From positions 1 through 5,526 of the forward strand of contig JAHFUH010000394.1 of the NCBI GenBank assembly GCA_023265215.1: a stretch of 5,526 nt of DNA, given 5' to 3'. A program made the position numbers and the translations under genes. Source of the DNA: Acidobacteriota bacterium (GTDB lineage: Bacteria; Acidobacteriota; UBA6911). Positions 1-5,232 of this stretch are shown here, piece by piece. The stretch's first letter is position 1; every line of letters starts with the position of its first letter. Under the pieces are notes generated by a model. It was not told where the DNA came from. It worked only from the letters and a program-made list of their open reading frames with translations, and did no database searches.

Positions 1-5
1 CTACA

Positions 6-134
6 TCGGCGATCAAGTGCAACCATCGGGGTCGGTATCGGGGTCGGCTTTTAATAATTCGCCACTCGCAAAAGTAATCGATTTGTCCAACAACCGACCG
101 CGATACCGACCCCGAGCTTTCCAGTGATCGCCGA
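6..134. repeat. Long inverted repeat, copy A of a two-copy dispersed family
   Basis: The core arms lie at 25-47 and about 94-115. The left arm is built from two GGGGTCGG blocks separated by TATC, and the right arm is its reverse complement with one internal mismatch (G at 100 for C). The loop is about 46 nt and AT-rich. A second, outer pair, TCGGCGATCA at 6-15 and its exact reverse complement at 125-134, encloses the core, so the element may be about 129 bp. A related copy lies at 2558-2648 in the opposite orientation. The paired GG tracts could also form a two-layer G-quadruplex on one strand. It resembles a REP- or MITE-like non-coding repeat; no transposase is present. Together with the AT-rich stretch to 218 it accounts for the first 218 bases, in which I see no gene. 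Confidence 0.8.
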
Positions 135-218
135 ATTTTCGGCACCTACGTGCTACTCAAACGATACACCTCCGTGCCATTTTTTTAATTTCCTATTAAT
201 GCTAACCTCGCGATACCA

Positions 219-659
219 ATGACAGCTAAAGGGTATTTGTGTACTAATGTTTTAGGCATGGAAATAATCAGCGAAAGAAAAAACAGGATTCTAAATTCCA
301 TTGGTGATCAGGCGGGATGCGTGCGCACTCATATTGATACTAAAGCTGAACTCAAACCTCGCGCCTTCAGATACACAATCCATATCCCCGTGAAGTTCCG
401 CGAAAAGGGAACGGCGGAATGGCACGAGGGAAAGACAGTCAACATCAGCCGTACCGGGATTCTATTTCAATCGGATATGAATCTGCCCCCCCAATCTTTG
501 CTGGAGATGCAAATAGTCCTTCCTCATGAATTGGCAGGAGAGTCCCAGGCGAACGTGTGCTGCTGGGGCCCGGTAGTCCGCTCGGATCAGAATGCCTCCG
601 AGGCGGGACGCACCGCATTAGCAGCAACCATCCGACGCTACCGCTTCAGCCACGACTAG
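219..659 (+). CDS. Small PilZ-domain-like protein
   Basis: This 146-residue soluble protein resembles stand-alone PilZ domains, which bind cyclic di-GMP and control motility, surface polysaccharide or other outputs by protein contacts. The domain seems to start near residue 46: PRAFRY (47-52), a beta-rich IPVKFR stretch, then NISRTG (75-80), which fits the (D/N)xSxxG motif, and a late strand with GPVVRSD (117-123). The usual RxxxR motif is incomplete. R51 is present, but the position four residues before it is P47, and the nearby R48 is out of register. Ligand binding is therefore uncertain. The first 45 residues look unlike a domain, and there is no clear ribosome binding site before 219. 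ATG at 258 or GTG at 321 (preceded by a GGCGGGA stretch) are alternative starts. I see no signal peptide or membrane segment. It converges on xylB and has no obvious functional partner here. Confidence 0.7.
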   Translation: MTAKGYLCTNVLGMEIISERKNRILNSIGDQAGCVRTHIDTKAELKPRAFRYTIHIPVKFREKGTAEWHEGKTVNISRTGILFQSDMNLPPQSLLEMQIVLPHELAGESQANVCCWGPVVRSDQNASEAGRTALAATIRRYRFSHD

Positions 660-751
660 CGGCCCGTAACAGTTAAGCTGATAGTAGCTCAATCACTTTC
701 ATCAAGAGCGCCTTGTAAGGCATTCGCGTCATGCTCAGAGAGAGTAAGGCC

Positions 752-952
752 AGCGCTGAAAGCGCGGCGCAGCAAAGCCCAGGGCGAAGCCCTGGGTTAG
801 GATGCAAAAGAGAAGGAGCCCTGTAAGGGCGGCACAGCCGGCTGTGCCGCCCTTACAGGGCTCCTTCTCATCCTCTTCTGCACCCAGGGTTTCGGAGCCC
901 GCAACCGCGTGCTCCTTCACCCTGGGCTCTGCTGTTTCGCGCTTTCAGCGCT
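752..952. repeat. Composite palindromic element: two variant repeat copies head to head
   Basis: Reading inward from each end gives the same ordered blocks: AGCGCTGAAAGCGCG, then CAGCA-AGCCCAGGG, a CCCTGGGT block, then AGAAGGAGCCCTG and the rest of a shared 29-nt end. The left copy covers 752-839 and the right copy, inverted, covers 840-952. The copies differ inside. The left has a tight hairpin, CCCAGGGC-GAA-GCCCTGGG (778-796). The right has the matching stem (883-890 with 919-926) opened by a loop of 28 nt that carries its own GGAGC/GCTCC pair (894-898, 911-915). Such elements in convergent gaps are typical of REP/BIME-like repeats. It could act as a bidirectional transcription barrier for the two converging genes, but there is no run of T to support a classic terminator. 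Confidence 0.85.
811..868. repeat. Perfect 58-bp palindrome at the centre of the composite element
   Basis: The arms 811-839 and 840-868 are exact reverse complements, 29 nt each with no spacer. Each arm reads AGAAGGAGCCCTG, then TAAGGGCGGCACAGCC. The arm itself contains a smaller pair (CCCTGTAAGGG). This is the junction of the two head-to-head copies. A palindrome this long without a spacer can extrude as a cruciform and is often unstable in replication, so either it is recent or the organism tolerates it. It could also be a point where assembly or cloning artefacts arise. Confidence 0.9.
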
Positions 953-988
953 TGGAATTATCGTTTCCTTGCACTATCGATTGGTCTG

Positions 989-2491
989 TTACAGGCCATT
1001 GGTTTTTATAGTGCACATTGCACCATAGATTCTTCGATACGACTGGTACATTTCCTTCATCTGGTCCACAACGGCCGGTTGCGGCGAAACCACCCGGGCG
1101 ACACGCACGACTTCGGCGCACGCATTTTCCACTGAATTCCACTGTTTGATTCCAACGCCCGCGAGTATTGCCGCGCCGTACGCCGCCCCTTCCTCGGCTT
1201 CGACGATCTCCACTTCCCGCCCGTAGACATCCGCCTGGATCTGGCGCCACAAGGCCGAGCGCGCGCCCCCGCCTCCCAGCCGGATCCGGCGCACGGGCAC
1301 ATCCATTTCTTCAAACAGCGTGAAGGAGTCTTTCAGGCTGAAGGCGACCCCCTCCAGAATGGCCCGGATCACGTGGCCCCGCGTGTGCGATGCGGTCAAG
1401 CCGATGAGGGCGCCGCGAGCGTCGGGATCGAGATGCGGCGTGCGTTCGCCCATCAGGTAGGGTGCCCACAAGAGGCCATCGGCGCCGGGAGGGACTTTGG
1501 AAGCTTCGTCGGTCAGCCGTTCGTAAGGATCGCGCCCGTCTTCAGCGCCCGCGCCGAACTGGTCGCGGAACCATCTCAGCGACAAACCGGCTGCCTGAGT
1601 TACGCCCATCACGTGCCAGCGGCCGGGCGACGCATGGCAGAAGGTGTGCAGCCGGCCTTTCGAATCGAGAGCAGGCCTGTCGGTTGCGGCAAACACAACT
1701 CCCGACGTCCCGATCGTGGCGCTGACCAGGCCGGGCGCTACGATTCCCATTCCGGTTGCCCCGGCCGCCTGGTCCCCGGCGCCCGCAACCACCGGCGTCC
1801 CGGCTTTCAATCCGGTCCATTCGGCACCCGCGGCGCTCACCTTGCCGCAGATTTCGGGCGATTCATACAGCTTCGGAAGAAGCGATTCATCCATTTCCGC
1901 AGCCTGCAATATTTCGCTCGACCAGCGGCGGTTTGCCACATCCAGCAGGAGAGTGCCGGAAGCATCCGCGGTATCGATCGCACGGTCGCCGGTCAGCCTG
2001 AAACGGACGTAGTCTTTGGGAAGCATCACCGAGCGGACCTGTTGCCAATTTTCCGGTTCGTTCTCGCGCACCCATAGGAATTTTGTCAGGGTGAAGTTCG
2101 GGAGTGCCGGGTTGCAGGCGAGCCGGATCAGTCGTTCCGCTCCGACCTTCTCGGTGAAGCACCTGCATTGGTCGCCGGTGCGCACGTCGCACCAGATGAG
2201 TGCGGGGCGCACAACCCGGTCGCGGGCATCCAGCATCACGGCGCCGTGCATCTGCCCGGAAAATCCAGCGCAGGCGATTTCGCTGCCACTCAGATTGGCC
2301 CCGCTCAGCGCCTTCCGGACCGCCTGTCCGCAGGCACGCCACCAGTCTTCGGGATTCTGCTCCGCCCATCCGATCCGGGGAGAGGCGAACGGCTTGTGCT
2401 CTTCCGTCGCGGACGAAACCACGTCCCCTTTTTCATTGATGATCAGCGCTCGCGTTCCACCTGTTCCTATATCAATTCCAAGAAGGTACAT
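989..2491 (-). CDS. xylB: Xylulokinase (FGGY family carbohydrate kinase)
   Basis: This cytoplasmic enzyme phosphorylates D-xylulose with ATP to give D-xylulose 5-phosphate, which feeds xylose into the pentose phosphate pathway. The 500-residue length is normal for the family. Visible motifs in order: the ATP/phosphate loop DIGTGGTR (7-14), the substrate-pocket GQMHG (79-83), LPKDYVRFRLTG (157-168), GAGDQAAGA (237-245) with D240 as the expected catalytic base, IGTSG (260-264), GERTPHLDP (348-356, typical of xylulokinases) and the C-terminal GGGGARSALWRQIQADV (406-422). The QMHG and GERTPH motifs favour xylulokinase over glycerol or gluconate kinases, although a related ketopentose substrate cannot be excluded. 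The start is ATG at 2491, with AGGGG six bases upstream on the minus strand. A palindrome sits 22 bp in front of the gene. The stop and last two sense codons lie in a short repeat shared with the far side of the convergent gap. It is divergent from the GH2-like gene. Confidence 0.93.
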   Translation of the reverse strand: MYLLGIDIGTGGTRALIINEKGDVVSSATEEHKPFASPRIGWAEQNPEDWWRACGQAVRKALSGANLSGSEIACAGFSGQMHGAVMLDARDRVVRPALIWCDVRTGDQCRCFTEKVGAERLIRLACNPALPNFTLTKFLWVRENEPENWQQVRSVMLPKDYVRFRLTGDRAIDTADASGTLLLDVANRRWSSEILQAAEMDESLLPKLYESPEICGKVSAAGAEWTGLKAGTPVVAGAGDQAAGATGMGIVAPGLVSATIGTSGVVFAATDRPALDSKGRLHTFCHASPGRWHVMGVTQAAGLSLRWFRDQFGAGAEDGRDPYERLTDEASKVPPGADGLLWAPYLMGERTPHLDPDARGALIGLTASHTRGHVIRAILEGVAFSLKDSFTLFEEMDVPVRRIRLGGGGARSALWRQIQADVYGREVEIVEAEEGAAYGAAILAGVGIKQWNSVENACAEVVRVARVVSPQPAVVDQMKEMYQSYRRIYGAMCTIKTNGL

Positions 2492-2513
2492 TAGCCACCC
2501 CTATCGCAGCTTT

Positions 2514-2546
2514 GGGGGCAATTGGTGCCAGGCACCAATTGCCCCC
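2514..2546. repeat. Perfect palindrome with 16-bp arms upstream of xylB
   Basis: Arms 2514-2529 (GGGGGCAATTGGTGCC) and 2531-2546 are exact reverse complements around a single A at 2530. A partial extra AATTGCCC follows at 2547-2554. The element ends 22 bp before the xylB start codon, so it would probably lie in the xylB leader as a strong hairpin. The TTGGTGCCAGGCACCAA core looks like a dispersed REP-type palindrome rather than an operator, but it could act as either. It is unrelated in sequence to the neighbouring 2558-2648 repeat. Confidence 0.85.
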
Positions 2547-2557
2547 AATTGCCCGGC

Positions 2558-2648
2558 ATCGGGGTCGGAGTCGGGGTCGGCTTGTAGTTAAATCGATGAC
2601 TTGTTCGACTGCCAAATATAACAAACCGACCCCGACTCCGACCCCGAT
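2558..2648. repeat. Long inverted repeat, copy B of the dispersed family
   Basis: The arms 2558-2580 and 2626-2648 are perfect 23-nt inverted repeats built from GGGGTCGG-AGTC-GGGGTCGG. Allowing one mismatch they extend to 2585 and 2621 through TTGT/ACAA. The 45-nt loop is AT-rich. The loop segment AAATCGAT-GACTT (2590-2602) and its continuation match the reverse complement of the loop of copy A: over 24 positions only 5 differ. The two copies are therefore related along their whole length and sit in opposite orientation. Copy B occupies the divergent promoter region between xylB and the GH2-like gene. Confidence 0.85.
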
Positions 2649-2685
2649 AATATTGGCAAATTGTTACTGTGTATGTTCAACGGAG

Positions 2686-2694
2686 TGCTATAGT
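2686..2694 (+). promoter_or_regulatory. Probable extended -10 promoter for the GH2-like gene and uxaC
   Basis: TGCTATAGT gives an extended -10 (TGn followed by TATAGT, one base from TATAAT at position 5). No good -35 lies at 16-18 bp: TTACTG at 2664 would leave 19 bp and TTGTTA at 2661 would leave 22 bp. Extended -10 promoters can work with a weak -35. Transcription would start near 2701 and leave a leader of about 95 nt before the ATG at 2796. The site lies just downstream of the inverted repeat at 2558-2648. Confidence 0.45.
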
Positions 2695-2746
2695 AGCACG
2701 CATTCGTCAGGCAAAACCAAATCTGTACCGGAGGGGTGAAATAGGG

Positions 2747-2764
2747 ACGCGGAATACGCGGAAT
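2747..2764 (+). repeat. Tandem 9-mer in the leader of the GH2-like gene
   Basis: ACGCGGAAT occurs twice without spacing (2747-2755 and 2756-2764) in the 5' leader, ending 16 nt before the ribosome binding site. It resembles the ACGC-led short repeats after the same gene at 5186-5209. Confidence 0.8.
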
Positions 2765-2780
2765 AACCGTCCAGCTTTTA

Positions 2781-2786
2781 AAGGAG
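2781..2786 (+). promoter_or_regulatory. Ribosome binding site that fixes the GH2-like start
   Basis: AAGGAG ends nine bases before ATG at 2796. The in-frame TTG at 2787 touches this site directly and cannot be spaced for initiation, so 2796 is the start. The signal peptide also begins properly from that methionine. Confidence 0.85.
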
Positions 2787-2795
2787 TTGCTGGGA

Positions 2796-5186
2796 ATGAA
2801 ACTGATTGCAGCATTGGCTTGCCTGTTGATCCTTGTATCGGCTGTGACCTATGGGGAACAGAAATACACGCGAGGCGTCGGCATTTATCCCGGCAATCCT
2901 GCGGAAGATTACGCACCCGCCCTGGTTCCGGACAAATCCAACTACCGCAACCTGGCGCTGCTGCGGCCGGCATACCACTCGAGCAGCTATGATTACAACC
3001 TGACTGCGCAGCTGGTCACGGACGGGATCAAGGAAACGAAAATGCCGCGCTGGCTCATCACGACTCTGATGACCGGCGTTGCCAGGAAAAACGAGCGCGA
3101 ACTCCTGATCGACCACAATACGAACAGCAACGTGAACCTGGGCTCTCAGAACGGCTGGATTCAATTCGAATTTGCGGGCGGCGACACTCCGCTCGAAATC
3201 GACCACATCGATCTCGAAGCCCGCATCACTCCGAAAGCCGGCGCGCCGCAGCCGCAACAGCAGCAGAGCCAGGCCAGCCCCGGCAACTGGAGTTGCGTCG
3301 TAATGGGCTCCGATGACGGCAAGGAATGGAGCCAGGTTGGCAGGGCGGAAGGCGCGATACCTCCGGCCCCGGCGCCGATGCTCTTCGGCCCCAGGGGCTC
3401 GCTGTTGAAGCCCTCGATCATCTTGCTGGCCCAGACTTTGCGCAAGCGGGTCTACCGCATCGAGCTGAAAGCAACAACCGACGGCGTCTGGACAGTGAAT
3501 GAAGTGGCCTTTTTTAATAAGGATCAGCGCGTCGAGCCGGGCGGCCTTTTCAGCTTCAACAGCTCGTGGAAGCCGGAGGGGATTGGGGAAGAATGGGTCT
3601 ACGTCGATTTAGGATCGCGCTCCACATTCGACCGCGTCGCACTTTACTGGATCCGGCGCGCCGCTGAAGGAGTGATCCAGGTTTCCGACGACGCCAAGAA
3701 CTGGAAGGATCTTCAGGCGCTGCCGCCGGGAACGGATCTCAAAGACGATTTGAAGCTTCGAAAACCCGCTCAGGGACGATACGTTCGCGCCCTGATGAAG
3801 AAGCCGGCATCGCCCGATGGGTACATCCTGAGCGAGCTCGAAGTCTATGGGCGCGGCGGGCTGGTTGCCAAACCGGATCCGAAAAACATCCTGCCGGCCA
3901 GAGCCGACGGCGGAATGAACATGGCGTCCTGGCGTTTGCAGCGCGATTCGCTCGTCCAGGCCGATGGAGCGGCGCTTTCCAAACCGGGGTTCCAGGACTC
4001 GAATTGGATTCCGGCAACCGTGCCCGCGACTGTCCTGTCCAGCTACTGGAATGCCGGAGCCCTGCCGGATCCCAATTACGGCACCAACCAGCTGATGATC
4101 TCCGATTCGTTTTTTAACGCGGACTTCTGGTACCGCGCGGAGTTCACAGCACCGGCGAATCTTTCCGGCAAAAAAGCCTGGCTGAATTTCGACGGGATCA
4201 ACTGGAAGGCGGAGGTTTTTCTCAACGGCGAAAACCTCGGGCGCATCGAAGGCGCTTTCATGCGCGGACGTTTCGACGTGACCAAACAAATCAAGCTGCA
4301 GGGGAAAAATGCGCTGGCCATCCGGATCATCAGGAATGCGACGCCTGGAAGCATGAAACAGAAAGTGCTCGAAACTGCAGGGCTGAACGGAGGCGCGGAC
4401 AACCCCGCCGACTGGGTAGGGCTGGCGCAGTTCATCAACTACGACGGCTATCGCGCAATCTTCGAAGCCCAGGGCAAAAACCGCATGGGCGTCCTGCTCT
4501 GGATGAGCCATCCCTGCTGGCCTTCGTTCGTGTGGCAGACCTACGACTACTATTTCGATCCGACGGCCGGGTATTTCGGCAGCAGGAAGGGATCCGAGCC
4601 GCTGCACATCCAATGGAATTCATCGACGGATGACATCGAGGTTGTCAATTACAACGCCGGCAAAGTGTCCGGCTTGACAGCCAATGTGCAGCTGCTGAAT
4701 ATGGATGCGTCGGTGAAGTGGGAGAAATCGGCGGCTGTTGACAGCGTGGAGGACAGCATATTAACGCCCCTCAAAATGGAATTTCCGGAGGGGCTCTCCC
4801 CGGTGCACTTCATAAAACTGAAGTTGACCCAGGGAGAAAAATTAGTGTCGGAGAACTTCTACTGGCGAGGCGTTGAGGACGGGAATTACACGGCGTTGCG
4901 AAGCCTGCCGAAGGTTGAACTCCAGGCGACGACCAAATCCGAGCGGCAGGGAAAACGATGGGTGCTGAAGACTGAGCTGAATAATTCATCGAAGCAGCCT
5001 GCCCTGATGGTGCGGCTCAAGGCGGTGCGCACGAAGAGCGGTGATCGCATCCTTCCGGCGTATTACAGCGATAATTTTGTTTCATTGATGCCGGGTGAGC
5101 AGAAGACGATCGTGACGCGGATCGAGGACGCCGACACGCGCTGCGAATCCCCGCGCATCATGATCGATGGTTTTAATATTAAATAA
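2796..5186 (+). CDS. Secreted discoidin/GH2-like protein lacking the catalytic barrel
   Basis: This 796-residue exported protein has a signal peptide: K2, a hydrophobic core at about 3-18, and likely cleavage near G20. Residues about 45-240 and 245-353 look like two discoidin (F5/8 type C) carbohydrate-binding regions. The first carries a Gln-rich insert, PQPQQQQSQASPG (151-163), and the second ends with YILSELEVYGRGG. Residues about 375-515 are a GH2 N-terminal sugar-binding domain: SWRL (378-381), FWYRAEF (444-450), AWLNFDGINWKAEVFLNGE (461-479). Residues 534-608 match the end of the barrel of exo-beta-D-glucosaminidase/mannosidase-like GH2 enzymes: NYDGYRAIFEA, WMSHPCWPSFVWQTYDYYFD, EPLHIQWN. 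Ig-like C-terminal domains follow (about 610-690 and 705-796, with LPAYYSDNFVSLMPGE). From recall of the family, the first Ig-like domain and most of the TIM barrel, with both catalytic glutamates, should lie between about 530 and 534 and are absent. The frame is intact and codon use looks uniform. It may be a binding protein, a recent in-frame deletion or an assembly error. It is probably co-transcribed with uxaC, 46 nt downstream. Confidence 0.85.
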   Translation: MKLIAALACLLILVSAVTYGEQKYTRGVGIYPGNPAEDYAPALVPDKSNYRNLALLRPAYHSSSYDYNLTAQLVTDGIKETKMPRWLITTLMTGVARKNERELLIDHNTNSNVNLGSQNGWIQFEFAGGDTPLEIDHIDLEARITPKAGAPQPQQQQSQASPGNWSCVVMGSDDGKEWSQVGRAEGAIPPAPAPMLFGPRGSLLKPSIILLAQTLRKRVYRIELKATTDGVWTVNEVAFFNKDQRVEPGGLFSFNSSWKPEGIGEEWVYVDLGSRSTFDRVALYWIRRAAEGVIQVSDDAKNWKDLQALPPGTDLKDDLKLRKPAQGRYVRALMKKPASPDGYILSELEVYGRGGLVAKPDPKNILPARADGGMNMASWRLQRDSLVQADGAALSKPGFQDSNWIPATVPATVLSSYWNAGALPDPNYGTNQLMISDSFFNADFWYRAEFTAPANLSGKKAWLNFDGINWKAEVFLNGENLGRIEGAFMRGRFDVTKQIKLQGKNALAIRIIRNATPGSMKQKVLETAGLNGGADNPADWVGLAQFINYDGYRAIFEAQGKNRMGVLLWMSHPCWPSFVWQTYDYYFDPTAGYFGSRKGSEPLHIQWNSSTDDIEVVNYNAGKVSGLTANVQLLNMDASVKWEKSAAVDSVEDSILTPLKMEFPEGLSPVHFIKLKLTQGEKLVSENFYWRGVEDGNYTALRSLPKVELQATTKSERQGKRWVLKTELNNSSKQPALMVRLKAVRTKSGDRILPAYYSDNFVSLMPGEQKTIVTRIEDADTRCESPRIMIDGFNIK

Positions 5187-5209
5187 CGCAAGGACGCAAA
5201 GGCGCAAAG
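5186..5209 (+). repeat. Three tandem 8-mers after the GH2-like stop codon
   Basis: The units ACGCAAGG (5186-5193), ACGCAAAG (5194-5201) and GCGCAAAG (5202-5209) follow each other exactly. The first base is the last base of the TAA stop. They fill half of the 46-nt gap to uxaC, and the rest is AT-rich. No terminator hairpin is seen, so read-through into uxaC is expected. This kind of ACGCAAAG array is a short dispersed repeat that I recall from many unrelated bacteria, with no assigned function. Confidence 0.8.
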
Positions 5210-5232
5210 AATAAAACAATAAATAATTATTT

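Larger units (their letters stand above)
661..997. repeat. Repeat-filled convergent intergenic region with possible short terminal inverted repeats
   Basis: This stretch separates the PilZ-like gene from the convergent xylB. Its left edge, GGCCCGTAACAG (661-672), starts one base after the PilZ-like stop codon. Its right edge (986-997) is the reverse complement of that 12-mer at 11 of 12 positions. A short GATAGT-containing segment follows inside each edge. The right edge overlaps the end of xylB, so the last two sense codons and stop of the kinase lie in the repeat. The central part is the composite palindrome at 752-952. The spacers between edge and centre differ in length (79 and 33 nt), so the edges may be a chance match rather than true element ends. 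No gene is seen here. Confidence 0.35.

Noticed and set aside
141..186. GGCAC...GTGCC pair followed by seven T, as a terminator of an upstream gene
   Set aside because: The stem is only 5 bp with a loop of about 28 nt, too weak for an intrinsic terminator, and no upstream gene is visible.
735..1011. Small open frames on both strands across the composite palindrome
   Set aside because: They are encoded almost wholly by inverted repeat sequence, so each strand gives a similar frame. No ribosome binding site or motif.
1373..2077. Open frame on the plus strand inside xylB
   Set aside because: It is antisense to a well-supported kinase and its translation shows no domain signs.
2651..2680. Minus-strand TTGAAC with TATTAT as a promoter for xylB
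   Set aside because: The spacing is about 22 bp, outside the normal range, and two palindromes lie between it and the gene. The xylB promoter remains unidentified.
2512..2739. Small open frame upstream of the GH2-like gene
   Set aside because: It runs through two palindromic repeats and reads as low-complexity Thr/Pro. Not a credible protein.
2787..2795. Upstream TTG as start of the GH2-like protein
   Set aside because: It touches the AAGGAG site with no spacing; ATG at 2796 is correctly spaced and begins a normal signal peptide.
3609..4613. Long open frame on the minus strand inside the GH2-like gene
   Set aside because: It is antisense to a protein with clear domain similarity; its translation is rich in Arg, Pro and Ala with no recognisable motif. 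Typical of GC-rich shadow frames.
5186..5209. CRISPR-like array at the 8-mer repeats
   Set aside because: The units are 8 nt with no spacers between them; this is a simple tandem repeat.
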